The notes: a model not told the origin generated them from the letters alone. A stretch of DNA of 64,000 bases from Thecaphora thlaspeos (GCA_900291925.1 UWYS01000009.1:620001-684000); one strand, 5' to 3'. Counted from the stretch's first letter, positions 10,216-21,619 are shown. A program made the numbers and translations.

Positions 10216-12364
10216 GTTGCGCTAGCGTCGCGTGGAAAGATGCGAGGGAGGGAAGAGGTACGACGAAGCCAAGATGGACGTAGGAGGTGAAGTGGAAGGG
10301 AAGGTGGTCAGAAGAAAGGGGGGGACCAAAGGATGGAGCAGGACGGCGCCAAGATTGTGTGCGGGGAGGGGTGGCGCAATACATACATGTTTGTACAGTA
10401 TGTATGCAATGCGTCTGTCAGATCCAGATCCGGGCTTGTCGTGGGGGCAGGAGAGCGCATACTGAGAGCTCTGTTCGGACAAGGGTGGATGGTAAGTACG
10501 GTAGAGAGAGAGGGGGGGACGAGAGAGGTGGGGCACATGGTGCAACGATACTGGTTGCGAACCACTTTAGCTCTCTGAAGAGAAGTCTAGTGAGGGCGTC
10601 CAGGGACGCTGCATGAAGCTCTCGCATGGGAGTTGGATAGTGGGCGCACGAAGCGGTGGCGAGTAGAGACGCTTGTACTGTACTGTACTGTACGGCACCA
10701 GGACAAGGCGTGCGATACGGTCCGAGCAATGCCCGAGATGGTACTGTCAGTACGGCACCAGGACAAGGCGTGCGATGCGGTCCGAGCATTGCCCGAGATG
10801 GTACTGTACTTACGGTAACGCCCACCGGCGCTTGGCCAGTGGAGAGTGGACGGTGGCTAAGATACAGAGTACTGTAACTGCTAGTTAGCTTGAGTGTCCC
10901 GTAGCGAACAGGGATGTGTATATACATACTGTACTGTACGAGTTCGTCCCTAGAGTGCGTCGGCGCCGTCAAAGGCTTTACTCACAGTATGAGTACTCTA
11001 CGTCCCGGAGAGCGACCGCCGCACACACAGGCATAGACAGAGAGAGGGACATGGGTTGCGGGCAGGCGAAGCGGCCTGAGCTCGAGAGGGCTCCCGGCAC
11101 GCCGCAAGGAACGGCGTGGCGGTCAAGCGCCAAGAGAGCGACTAAGCACAAGGAAGGGACAGAGCGGGCAAAGTGACGAAGGTGCACGCCAGAGGCGGCG
11201 GCAAAGAAGAGGGAGATGGTAGAAGAGAGCAGGGAGGCCGAGGGCCGACGGGCGGGGTGAAAGCAGGCCAGGTGCGACGGCCGATCACCCCAGACGCGCA
11301 CGCCCTACGCACGTGCAGCAAGCATACACTGACTGTAGCCAACCTGCAATTCGCACTGACTCGTGCGGCATGCGCTGGCGCCTGCTCGCGTCGAGCGTGG
11401 GGCGCCACCTGCCGAAGCCGAAGCAGGCGACCTTTCCGTCGCTCCCAGCCTAGAGCTCGCTACGGCGGTGCTTTGTTGCTGCATCTCGACGTCCAAACAA
11501 CAACGTATGTACGGCGCAGGCCAATGCTGTCCTGTCCTGTCCAGTACAGTACAGTACAGTACTCTGCCCTGTAAACGTCCGCCCTCGACCATCCGTCGCT
11601 CAAGAGGCGCGCGAGAGGCGTGAGGACGGGCAGCAGCGTCGTCGCATCGCATCGGAGCGGCGCGCCCGATTCATACATACGTCCAAACGCTCCGGAGCCG
11701 GGTGCGCCGCGCAGAGATGCGAAAACGCGGCGCGCCCCACGCTTTCCCAGTTTTTGCGCGGCAAGCCTACTCTTAACTGCCAAGCAGCGCGCCGCCGAGC
11801 GCCGCACCGGGCCGAGCAGCCGGTCCATCCGGCTTCCACACGCAACGCCGCCCCAGCCTGCTCCTTTCCCCCGCGCTCAAATGGCACCGGCCACCGGCGC
11901 AGGCCAGCAAGCCGTCCCGGTCCCGATCGGCTTTAACGTCCGAGCGCATCCTTTCCCCTCCCTTCTTCCACCCTCGCCCCTCGCCCCTCGCCCCTCGCCC
12001 CTCTTGCCTCTCGCCCCCACCGCCATCCGCCAACGAACGACCACCTACCACCTACCACCTACCAGCCGCCTAGCAACCCACTCCACCGACCACCAACAGC
12101 AAACCATCCTCTCGCCAATCTCATCCATGGCCACGCATCTCTCTCCAGTCCACCCGCGCCATACCCCCTGCTGCCTCTGCGGCAGCTTGACCTCCAGCAC
12201 GCTTCAGTAGCAGTCAGCTTCGCTCATCACCATTCCCCCTCCCCACACATGCTTCCTTCGCATCGTTCCATCTCTATCGCTACCCTCGCTCAGCGCGCAC
12301 TACACCTTCCCTCGCCTTGATACGCCCCCTTCCGCCGCTCCCCCACGTAGCTCATCCACTAGCC
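10216..12364. other. 2.1 kb divergent intergenic region, repeat-bearing
   Basis: It lies between the divergent starts of the 7TM gene and MCT1. It contains a 60 bp tandem duplication (10681-10800), many TACTGTAC/GTACAGTAC palindromic motifs (about 10390-11562), and a pyrimidine-rich tract with CCCTCGCC-like units (about 11960-12020) that is probably part of the MCT1 promoter or leader. Several short open frames exist, but none has recognisable protein character. Confidence 0.6.
10681..10800. repeat. Two-copy 60 bp tandem repeat
   Basis: Bases 10681-10740 and 10741-10800 are near identical (core tacggcaccaggacaaggcg). They differ at 10716/10776 and 10729/10789 and in the first ten bases, and are followed by a third partial start (gtactgtact). 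Each unit is bordered by a TACTGTAC-type palindrome. Confidence 0.9.
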
Positions 12365-14817
12365 ATGGCCGCCTCAACCTGTCAGCGAGGTAGGGCCATC
12401 GATCTCACCAACTACGCCCTCCGCCTCACCGTGGCAACCCCCACCTCGTCACGCTTGAGGTGCCTCTCCCCCACACCATCCACCATCACCATCGGTCGAC
12501 CCTTTGTGTCCAGCGCTTCATCGCCAACGCCCAACGTCCAGCCTGCCGACCAGCCAGCCGCTACATCGCCCCTCGCCAGCAGCGGCCATTCCGCACTCGC
12601 CCAGATTCGCGACTCCAACGCCTACGTCGCAAGGTACCGCACCTTTTTGCCTGCACGCCAGCCCCTCTTGGGCGCCACGCAGCCCCAGTTTACACAGGCC
12701 CACAGCTACACCTCTTCCAAGTCAGGCTCCTCCCGAACCGCTCCACAGGCTGGACCAAGCAGACCGACCTTCGCCAACACCGACGCCGGAGCCGACGCAG
12801 CGCCGTCCGGCCCTAGCATCGACACTGGCTCCCACCTCGAGTCGTCTTGGGCCTTTGGAGGCGGCGAAAAGAGCCAAGGCGGTCCCGCGTTTGCCGGCAG
12901 GCCGGACGCCGGCGACCAGGCCTGCACCAGCTCCCGTCCGCTCATTGTCATGGGTAGCGCCGGCAAAGGTGCCGTGCCGAATTACGGAAAGCGCAAGAAC
13001 TCGCTCGCCCCCAACCCTGCCGACGCGGCACAGGCAAAGTCCTACGCCCACAGCTACTCGCCCTCGACACGCAGCCAACAGCCTCTCCCCCAGCACGTCT
13101 ACTCTTCCACGTCCTCTTCCCCGCTCGACGCTTCCACCTATGTCGCACCCATCACAACGGGCGGATCGGGCCGGGGCCGCTCGGGCGGCGGCGGCGGCGG
13201 TATGGTCCGGAAAAAGACGGCCCTCATCTTCCCCGGACAGGGGTCGCAGTACGTTGCCATGTCAAAGGACCTCTACAGAACCTTCCGCTCCGCTCGAACC
13301 GTCTGGCACCAGGCAGAGGAGGCGCTCAAGCTGACGCCCAGCCAGCACCTCCACCATCCGCCGAGCGACGAGCGAGCCGCCAGCGCGGAACAACGCGCCG
13401 CATTCGAGGCGGAGTTGCAGAAGAGCCATCACCTAGACACCCGACGTGGCCTGTCGGCCAGCGGCACGACAGTCGCCAGGGGCCGACGAGGGTGGCTTCG
13501 CGACCTCGTCTTCTCGGGCGACCAGCTCGAGCTGACGAGGGCCGAAAACGCCCAGCCAGCCATCCTGGCCTGCACGCTCGCATTCCTCCAGGTGCTGCGC
13601 AAGGAGTTTGCCGTCGACGTCGTGCGCGATCACGTCGAGTGGTCGGCCGGCCACGGTTCGGGCGTCTATGCTGCCCTGGTCGGATCTGGCGCGGTGGGAC
13701 TAAGTGATGCCGTCCGCCTGTTGCGGCATCGCGGCCTGCTCGCGTCGCACTACACCGCCAACAATCCGATTCTCTTCCCGCCCGGCTGCGAGCGGCCAGA
13801 GAGCGTATACGAAACGTGGGCGTTTGCGAATGCCGGAAGCGGCAAGGTGAGTCTGCCGAACAAGCCGTAGCCTGCGTACCAGGGAACTTCCTTCTGACTG
13901 CTTTCCTGGACGCTCCCCTCATTTTTTCGGCACAGGGTGCGGAGCTGCTGGCCGCCGGCGGAGGCATAGATTCAGGCCGAGTGCCACCAACTGGTCTGCG
14001 GACCGACGCCCAGGTCGTTCGGGCAGAGTCCGAGAAGCAGGGCGATGCCAGCGTCAGCACCACTGCCAGCGCCAGGGCGGCCGCTCGTCGGAGGGGTTGG
14101 AAGCGCACGCAGATGTCGGGCGTCGTCGTCCGGCCAGGCAAGCTAGACGCTGTGCTGCAAGAAGTGAAGCGGGTCGCGCACGACATCCGCTCGGGCAAGG
14201 TATCGGGAGTCGCGCACGACGAAGTGGTCGAGGTGGCCAACATCAACAGCCAGATCCAGATCGTCCTGTCGGGCAGCAGGGTCGGCGTGTCATATTGCTG
14301 CGACCGGCTACGCTCCAAGATGCTGGGAGCTCGCGCGGTCAACCTGCCCGTTTCCGGAGCTTACCACACCAGTCTGATGGACGAGGCTTCGGAGGCGCTG
14401 AAGCCGGTGGTTTCCTACCTGCCGGTGAGGGACCCGGAGGGGTTCGGCCTAATCTCGTCGATGGACGGGTCGGTGCTTTCGGATACCACCAAGGTCAAGG
14501 CGGACCTCAGCGGTGCGCTCGCGCGGCCCGTGCAGTGGCTCAGCAGCGTCTCGACGCTGCTAGCGCAAGGCATCGAGAGGTTCATCTGCCTGGGACCCGG
14601 AAGGGCATGCGCTCACCTCCTCAGCAAGGAGCTGGCGCACCGCGACAAGCTCAGGGCGGCGCAGGGCGCAGACGTCGGCGAGTCGGGCTACGAGGTGTGG
14701 AGCCTGGCCACCGTCGACGATGTCGTCCAGCTCGGAGAGTCGCTATCGGCCATCGCCAGCCCCGGCCCGCCGCCACCAGACGTATGCAAAAGCATGGACC
14801 ACCTGATGGCGGATTGA
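12365..14817 (+). CDS. MCT1: Malonyl-CoA:ACP transacylase, mitochondrial type (FabD/Mct1 family)
   Basis: This enzyme transfers malonyl from CoA to acyl-carrier protein in mitochondrial type II fatty acid synthesis. Exons 12365-13846 and 13936-14817 (phase 0, GTGAGT..GCACAG) give 787 aa, much longer than the usual 350-450. The first 280 residues are Ser/Pro/Ala-rich and presumably hold the mitochondrial presequence and a disordered region. The catalytic domain starts at TALIFPGQGSQYVAM (about residues 285-299). The nucleophile elbow, normally GHSxG, reads AGHGSGVYAAL (residues 429-433): Gly431 sits at the serine position and Ser432 one residue later. The catalytic His is kept in VSGAYHTSLM (His638). 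RLLRHRG matches the malonate-binding arginine region. The ATG at 12365 is in a strong context (AGCCATGGCC). Insertions between motifs (about 13330-13480 and 13960-14100) are low complexity. Family assignment is firm; activity is uncertain because of the elbow. Confidence 0.85.
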
Positions 14818-15077
14818 ACAGAACTGCCGCAAGTCGCTCCCTTTCCCTCGACGTCGTTTCCTTTTCTCGCATTCTCCCGCACCCGCAATTGTCCCGCTCA
14901 ATGACCCGGAGAGCCACAGCGCCCCCCTCATGTACTAGTACGCTCGAATCACGGCCATTCTCAACGAGGAAAGTGGTGCCCCTTTGAACGCCGTCCGAGG
15001 TCGCGTCCCTTGACGTCCGCCGGCTCGTTAAGAGGTTAGAGGCGGCGACAAATAATGACTCTGGACTTCCACCTTTC

Positions 15078-15195
15078 ATCTGTGGCCACGGAATTATGAA
15101 AGCACCGCATCCCGTCCGATCTGCGAAGTTAAGCACGGTATCGCTCAGTCAGTACTGCGGTGGGGGACCACTCGGGAATCCCGAGTGCTGCAGTT
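15078..15195 (+). rRNA. 5S ribosomal RNA
   Basis: The 118 nt stretch contains the highly conserved eukaryotic 5S segments AAAGCACCGCATCCCGTCCG, ATCTGCGAAGTTAAGC (internal promoter box A) and GTGGGGGACCAC. The ends pair as helix I (ATCTGTGGC with GCTGCAGTT). Helix II (14-21 with 57-65) pairs with wobble pairs and a single A-C mismatch. Helix V keeps CUC/GAG pairing. A T6 run 14 bp downstream fits RNA polymerase III termination. It stands alone between protein genes, so 5S genes are dispersed in this genome, at least in part. Confidence 0.93.
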
Positions 15196-15208
15196 CGTAT
15201 GCTCTTCC

Positions 15209-15214
15209 TTTTTT
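15209..15214 (+). terminator. RNA polymerase III terminator of the 5S gene
   Basis: A run of six T residues on the coding strand, 14 bp after the predicted 5S end. Confidence 0.75.
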
Positions 15215-15582
15215 GCACCTCCTTCAGGCCGTAACGATATTCCTCTCTGTGGTGCGCCAAAGAGCTAGTTGCCTGCTGGCTATCAATGCGGGGAGACTCG
15301 TGCGATAGTGCGGCTCAAGGAGAGGCCAAATGACAGCAGCCGTGAGAGGCACTTCCGACGGCGGTGGAGGTGCCTTGGGGCGGCAGCGTCAGCGAGCGTC
15401 TCGGCCTTTTGCCGGGAGGTGTGGAGGCTGAGCACGGAGACGGGCCGAGGGGCGACAGACGGGCGGGCTCGACCTCGTTCACTAGACCGCTCCGCCTCGC
15501 TCGGGCCCCTCTTTCCCAACCCGCCACAATCATAGAGCTTACACCACTCGGCCACACATAGCACTGCATATCGACCGCAACC
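15215..15582. promoter_or_regulatory. Promoter/leader region of the aminotransferase gene
   Basis: About 370 bp between the 5S gene and the next start codon. GC-rich, no TATA box obvious, no additional gene seen. Confidence 0.4.
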
Positions 15583-17298
15583 ATGACTTCTACGCCCGCC
15601 TCCTCCTCCGCCACGGCCAAGTCGCTCGGTTACCGCAGCCTGCTCTCGCAGACGGCGCTCAACCGCATGCCGTCGGCTATCCGCTCCCTCTACCCTGCCG
15701 AGCTGATCCCCGACATGATCTCTCTCCTCTCCGGTAAGCCCAACTCAGGCACGTTCCCCTTCAATCGCCTCCTGCTCGAGCTCAAGCCAAAGGGTCCGGA
15801 TGGCAAGATCGAGACGATCGCTATCCAAGGGGCCGACCTAGAAGCGGCGCTGCAGTACGGTCCCACCGCCGGCATCCCGAAGCTCATCGACTGGGTCGAA
15901 GAATTCCAGTCCAAGCTACACGGCCGGCTCCGTGTCGCAAAGGCAAGCACCAGCGTCCCCGGAGAGGCGTGGCGCTGTTCGTTTGGCACGGGAAGCCAGG
16001 ACCTCCTCACAAAGACGTTTGAGGCTCTGACCGATGCTGGCGACTCGGTCATCGTCGAGTCGCCGGCCTACTCGGGCATCTTGCCCAGCCTCGTCTCACT
16101 CAAGGCCCGGATCTTTGAGGCGGCCACGGATGCAGAGGGCGTCGACCCTGCCTACCTCGACGATCTCCTCTCCAACTGGCAGACGGCAGAGGCCACTCGC
16201 TCGTCGCCCTTCCCCAAGTTCATCTATACCACGCCGACCGGCGCCAATCCTTCCGGCACGACGGCCTCCGACGATCGGAAGCGGGCGGTGCTCAGCGTTA
16301 CGCGAAAACACGGCCTGCTCCTCCTCGACGACGATCCGTACGCCTTCCTCAGCTTCGCGGGCCTCGGAGAGGATCCGGTGACAAGAAAGCGAAACACCAG
16401 CTACTTTGCCCTGGAGCAGGAGGACAGGGACAAGTGGGGTGTTGGAAGGGTGCTGAGGTACGACAGCTTCTCAAAGGTGTGTACATACACATGTGGCTCT
16501 CGGCCAAGTTTCTTTGAGACAACGGCGCGAGCGACGCGGCTGATGCGGTTGCTGTAAACTGGTCCACCTGCAGATCCTTTCTGCCGGGCTGAGGCTGGGC
16601 TTCTGCACAGGTCCCACAGAGCTTCTTGACGCCATCGACGCCGATACATCGAGCCGAAACCTCCAGCCTTCCGGAGCGAGCCAAGGCATCGCCCTGGCAC
16701 TGCTGTCGAGGTGGGGCCACGAAGGTTTTCTGAAGCACGCGGACGAGGTGGCGGCATTTTACAAGGTGAGTTGCGGCGCTCGACGCAGCGGCTGGCTCGC
16801 CCCTCGTCTGCCGCGTCTACAGCGATGCGTGCTAACATCGGGATCCGCCAACCTCGCCGCTCGACACATGACACGCTCCTGCAGAATCGCCTCGAGCAAT
16901 TCGAAGCAAAGGCAAGAAAGCACCTCTGCTCGGCCCCGTCGATCGCCGAGTGGGTGACGCCTACGGCGGGTATGTTCCTGTGGATCAGGCTGCGACTGCC
17001 GCCCTCGGGCTCGGGTCAGGGCGGCGGCGGCGGCGGCGAGGATGAAGGCGACACGTTCGCCCTGATCGGCGAGAAGGCAAAAGCGGCGGGCGTACTGGCA
17101 CTGCCGGGGGTGGCCTTTACGCCGCCGCCCTCTGCGACGGGCGCAGGCCTTCCGGCGGGTAGCAAGCGGACCAGCCCCTATGTGCGGACGAGCTTCAGCG
17201 TTGTTCCGATGGAGCGGGTGGACGAGGCCTTCAAAAGGCTGAGAAAGGTCGTGATGGAAGCGTGGCAGGAAGCGGGCCTCGAGCCGCCCAGGGCTTAG
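15583..17298 (+). CDS. Aromatic/2-aminoadipate aminotransferase (Aro8 family, PLP fold type I)
   Basis: Three exons (15583-16476, 16574-16765, 16885-17298; all introns phase 0) encode 499 aa. PLP-enzyme landmarks are clear: FGTGSQDLLTKTFEAL (cofactor phosphate region), VESPAYSGILPSL, YTTPTGANPSGTT, LLLLDDDPYAFLSF, and the Schiff-base lysine in YDSFSK (Lys298, last codon of exon 1), continuing as ILSAGLRLGFCTGP in exon 2. The C-terminal arginine region reads SPYVRTSFSVVP. Length and motifs match fungal Aro8/kynurenine-2-aminoadipate aminotransferases, which transaminate aromatic amino acids, 2-aminoadipate and kynurenine with 2-oxoglutarate. A Gly-rich insertion (about 17019-17040) is species-specific low complexity. 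Substrate preference cannot be read from sequence. Confidence 0.9.
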
Positions 17299-17644
17299 CG
17301 TGTAACTAGTGCCAGCCTTCTGACAGTCGGTGCGCACGGACGCCTGCGCGAAGGTGAATACAACATTCACCTGTCGTTGGCGAAAGACGGTTCCGAGAGA
17401 GTGGTGTGTTGCAGGAGCGCGATGGGAAGCGGCTGCGTGCGCGCGCGGCGTGTCGGAGTGGCCTGAGCGAGCAGGCAGGCGGGCGCCCGCATGCCCTGCC
17501 TGCCCTGCACCGCCCGCCCGCCTCACCGACCAGCCACCAAGTAGTCGTCATAGCACTACATACTCTCGCACTTGCTCTTACTCCCCCTTTTCACCACTAT
17601 CTCGCTCTCGCTCGGATCCATCCCTGACACCACAGCCAGCCAAG
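17299..17644. promoter_or_regulatory. Intergenic region upstream of the BAR protein gene
   Basis: About 345 bp with short GC-rich repeats (CCTGCC and GCCCGCC units near 17485-17525) and a pyrimidine-rich leader before the ATG. No gene seen. Confidence 0.4.
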
Positions 17645-18931
17645 ATGGAGCACTGGAAGAACATCGCCTCCAACGTCGGACCGCTCTCGCAGAAGTTCAC
17701 AAAGACCTTTGGCAACCTCAATCAGCAGGCAAAGGAGCGCTTCGGACAGATCGACTCGGAGGACATCACCGAGCTGCCGCAGGAGTACAAGGATCTCGAG
17801 AGGCGTGTAGACGCCCTCAAGAACGCTCACCAGGGCCTCCTCAAGATTGCAAAGGTCTACGAGACCGAGAGCTACGACTACCCCGTGCGCGTCGCCCCGA
17901 GCCCTTGGCGCTGATCAAAGGCCAGACCAATACGCCGCTGACCCTGTTCTTCTCCCCTTTCAATCGATTCCGCTCTCCCATCGCTGCAGAACCAGATCCA
18001 GGAGTCGCTCACTCAGCTCTCTGCCTCCGTCGGACACAGCGTCACCTCGTGGGCCGCTTCGGCTACCCGCGGCACCAACCTACCCGCCGTCCACCCCACC
18101 GCCCGTCCCGAGAAGCAGAACAAGACGCTCCACCACGCCCTCAGCCGTGCCGCCGCCTCGGGCGCGCTTCAGCTCGGCGCCGACCCCACTACGCTCTCGG
18201 GTCTTCCGGCGCTCAACACTGCGCGCGCACCGGGCACCGCAGAGACCCCCAAGGACGACTCCAAGCTCAGCGAGGCGCTGCAGAAGTTTGCGCTCGCGCA
18301 GGACCGCGTCGGCAATGCCAGGCTGACGCAGGACGATCAGATCGCCCAGGGCTTCAACGTCCCCTTTGGCTCGTTTGGCGCTCAGATCCAGCTGGCCGTC
18401 AAGTGAGTGGCCGCGAGCCTGACGAGGTGGCTGCCGTATGCTGAGGTAGGATGGTACACTGATGCTCTCTTCTCTCCTTCTCTTCGCCTGCGCTCAGGGC
18501 GCGGAACTCTGTCAACGAGGCCCGACTACACCTCGACAGCTGGAAGCAGACGCTCAAGGCGGCCGAGAACGCGGGAGCTTCGGCCAAGCTGGAGCAGTAC
18601 AGGAACGAGATGGAGCAGGCAGAAGACAAGCTGGTGTCGGCCACCGAAGAGGCCATCTCACTGATGAAGCAGGTGCTCGAGAACCCCGAGCCGATCAAGA
18701 GCCTCAGTGCATTTGTCAAGGCGTGAGTGTGCCATGTCCCGTCTGCTGCTGATCGAAGCGTAGCTAGCTGACCTGAAGCCCTGCTCGCATCTCATCCTCT
18801 TCCTGCGACCGGACGCAAACAGGCAAGCCGAGTACCACCAGGCGGCGGGCGAGCAGCTTTTACAGCTGCAGCAGGAGCTCGTGCAGGTCGCCACCAGCGT
18901 CGAGAGCGACTACAGGCTTTCACGAGGCTAG
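17645..18931 (+). CDS. BAR-domain protein, Gvp36-like
   Basis: Four exons (17645-17884, 17990-18402, 18498-18722, 18823-18931) encode 328 aa. Start MEHWKNIASNVGPLSQKFTK and the following FGQIDSEDITELPQEYKDLE are typical of the Gvp36 family of BAR proteins. The helical character continues through LQKFALAQDRVGNARLTQDD, LHLDSWKQTLKAAENAGASA and ending YHQAAGEQLLQLQQELVQVA, giving the long amphipathic helices of a membrane-curving dimer. Yeast Gvp36 is a Golgi/endosome peripheral protein linked to endocytosis and vacuole morphology; the same role is inferred here. Length is close to yeast Gvp36 (326 aa). The first intron uses a GTGCGC donor; the others use GTGAGT. Confidence 0.88.
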
Positions 18932-19388
18932 TTGTGCGAGTCGCGCACATCTGTGTGAGGATAGCGCGGACCTCGTTGCGGCCAGGCCTACCGCTGCTGA
19001 ATCGGGCGACGGCATGTTCGTTATGTAAAGACTTGAGACTCTGATGCGTGTAAGCCATCTGTGGACTCTCTAGGTCTGCCTTGCGGATCGTGCCTGATGA
19101 CTGTGCCTTCGCTAGAGGTGTACGTTGTTGCGGGCCTGCTGCGCGATGCTTGGCGGGACGTCTCGAGGCGTTGTGTGCTGTGTAGGCGTGCTGCGGATGA
19201 CGTGGGGCTCGGGGCACGCGCTTGGGCCACCATGCTCATCGGCGAGCTGGCCACGCAAGCTTCTCCACATCTCTGCCCTTCTGGCGCGCGGCACCCCGCC
19301 ACGCAACCCTCCCCATCACCACCATCACCACCCGCGCGCGCGCGCTTCTCTGCACTGCGCCACCTGACGTCGCCCCAGCACAGCAGAG
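18932..19388. promoter_or_regulatory. Intergenic region upstream of the Cys-rich membrane protein gene
   Basis: About 455 bp. It contains a CCATCACCACC-type run and an alternating CG stretch (cgcgcgcgcgcg, about 19333-19344). No gene or RNA recognised. Confidence 0.4.
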
Positions 19389-21220
19389 ATGCCGTTGCTC
19401 TTCCTCTCCTCCATCGTAACATCGGCTTCCAACCAAGAGCAACAGCAGCCACCGCACAGCGGCCTCGTCTCAGCGATGCGCCACCTTCCGTCACCGTACG
19501 CCGCCCACATCGTCAAGAGGCTATCCACCTACCTCTCGCCTTTTCCCGCCCTGAGCCGTTCGGACGACGACGAAGAACAGCAGCTCGAGCTGGACAACTT
19601 CTCGGACTCCACAGACTGTACAAGGTCATCCTCCACATCTCCATACCGAAACGTCGAGCGACACAGTTCCCGGACAGAGTTCACAGATCACGTCCGCCCG
19701 CATATCGCTCGAGCGTGGGACCTGCCCGCCGGTAGGATCGAGGCCCTGCTTGTTTCGACCACCTGCATCGACCGACGCCCGCAGGAGGACCAGGAATACA
19801 TCTACGTGAAGAGCGACGACGACTGGTTGACGCTCGCGCGATGCCTCCACGGTGTTACACTCAGGCGAGGGGGCGGTGCTGAATCACAAATGATTCCAGT
19901 CGATCTTGTCCTCCATCCCGCCTCGGCTCACATCCAGCCTGATGAGGCGACGCTCAATCAGGCCGAAACGGGCGTGCCCTTGCCACCGCCTTCGCCCGCA
20001 TCGACATCGCCATACCACGATAGCGCCGCCTACGACGATCCTGTGGAGGAGGTGCCGAACCTGTCCTCACACGCCTCCGCCAGCCCAGCGTCAGGCACAG
20101 AATTCTCTTCTCGTCCACCTCCTCTCGCAAATGCTGTGGCAGCTGCATCCGCCGGCCTCGATCTTGCGAGCGGCATCGTCGCCTCCTTGCGTGGGCTGGC
20201 GAGATTCGCATCGCAAGCGGCTGAGCAGCGGCGATCCGCCCAAGCCGCCCAGCGGCATGGGCTTTCTGTTGGCGGTGCATCTACCGATGAACAACAAAAT
20301 CCGGCTTCGGCTTCCGCGTCCGCAGCCGTGCCCGAGATCGACCCAGTGGCCCTGAGAGAGCGAATTGCAGAGAGTCGAGCAGCAGTGGGCCTGTCGCCTT
20401 ACGATGTAGACTACGCCGCTACGACCCGGGCCGAACAAGACGGAATCTCTCCCTCGCTCCTGGCGGGACTCAGCGCCGAGCTCGCCGCGATGAGATCCGA
20501 AGCACCGGTTTCTACCTCCTCAAATGCATCGCCCGCCGCCGCAGAAGCTCCCTCCACATTCCCGTCTCGTCGGCGTCGCAGCCCGAGCCGCCGCACGTCC
20601 ATCCTCTCTAGCACTCTCTCCCTCCTTACACTCTTCCTCCTCCTCTTCACCATCCTCTCGCCCGCCTCTGCATCATCGCTTCCGGCGGGCGCAAACATGC
20701 GACGGTCCCCGCCGCAGCATCTGTGCAAGTGCACCTGCTTCTCGACCAACTCGACGCTCGTCCCCATCTTTGCCCCCTCCGATCCCGCCAAACCCTGCCT
20801 CACTTGCACGCGCCAGTTTTGCATCGACCAAGGCCTCGAGATCTGTAAAGGAGCGAGGATCGCACCGACCGATGGCGATACAGGCACCGGTTGGGAGGGT
20901 GAAGTGTGGGCGAAGTGCTTTGGTGAGTCGAAGTTCGCATGATGGCATTTGGAGGATGGAGCTATTATGGCGGCGGGGTGAAGGCGGACGCTGACCGAAT
21001 AGTGCTCAACTACGCCTTTGCCGTATCGCCGACGACGACAAACAGAGAGGGACGACTACAAGGATCGATCCATCATCCTCCTCTACCTCATGACCATTCT
21101 CGGTCTGCTGGCCATCACGGCATTCAGGGGGCGAGTTAGGGGATGGTACGAAGTGAGTTCTCAATACTCCGTCGCATCACGGAGCGACTGCACACCCTTG
21201 CGCAGCAGACAGTATCCTAA
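19389..21220 (+). CDS. Fungal Cys-rich membrane protein of unknown function
   Basis: Exons 19389-20922, 21046-21152 and a 15 nt last exon 21206-21220 (QTVS, stop) give about 551 aa; the last junction (GTGAGT..GCGCAG) is inferred. Residues about 100-180 form a compact domain with YIYVKSDDDWLTLARCL, faintly like a PB1/ubiquitin-like fold. A long Ala/Ser-rich segment follows. Near residue 405 is a membrane segment (ILSSTLSLLTLFLLLFTILS), then a loop with spaced cysteines (HLCKCTCFSTN, PCLTCTRQFCIDQGLEICKG, VWAKCF), then ERDDYKDRSIILLYLMTILG, a second membrane helix. The Cys loop between two helices is probably luminal or extracellular and disulfide-bonded. The CTRQFC pattern looks conserved in fungal proteins of unknown function as I recall them; no function is assigned. 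Confidence 0.75.
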
Positions 21221-21619
21221 CGAGAAACCATCTTTATATTGCCCCTTTAATTCAACAATCCACGTCGCATCTGTGTGTCTTTATGTTCAGAAATATCGCT
21301 CTGCCGGTCCACGAGGTCTCTATAATGCAGTGGCAAACGCCCCCTGGAGGACACGGCAGTGATCAGAAAGGGAAGCAAGGGGGAGAAAGCGTGGGGACGT
21401 GTCTGGTGTGTAGGCTGGTTCGGTTCTTTTTTGGGACGGATCCCTTCGTGTCGTCCTTCGTTGCTTGTCGCTTGTCGCTGTCAACTCCATGTTGTAGGCA
21501 ATGCAGATCCCCGCTGTTTGTGCTGTAATCTTCTGTCTTCCTCGTTCGATCTTTAAGGGTGAAACCCCGGTGCTGCTAGTTGGTGGTCTCGTGCTGCTAT
21601 GGCACATCACTTCCTTCAT
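21221..21619. other. Convergent 3' intergenic region
   Basis: About 400 bp between the convergent ends of the Cys-rich membrane protein gene and the Rua1-like gene. It is less GC-rich than the surroundings and presumably 3' untranslated sequence. If the 15 nt last exon is not used, the former gene would read on to 21362. Confidence 0.45.

Noticed and set aside
11620..12210. 196-codon plus-strand frame upstream of MCT1
   Set aside because: Pro/Ser/Arg-rich translation of a pyrimidine-rich promoter tract; no domain and no conserved start.
12317..12364. N-terminal extension of MCT1 from a TTG codon
   Set aside because: Not an ATG; the ATG at 12365 has an excellent initiation context.
17447..17520. 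tRNA-Ser-like start (gtcggagtggcctgagcg)
   Set aside because: No acceptor stem pairing, no T-loop GTTCGA box, and the rest is simple GC repeats.
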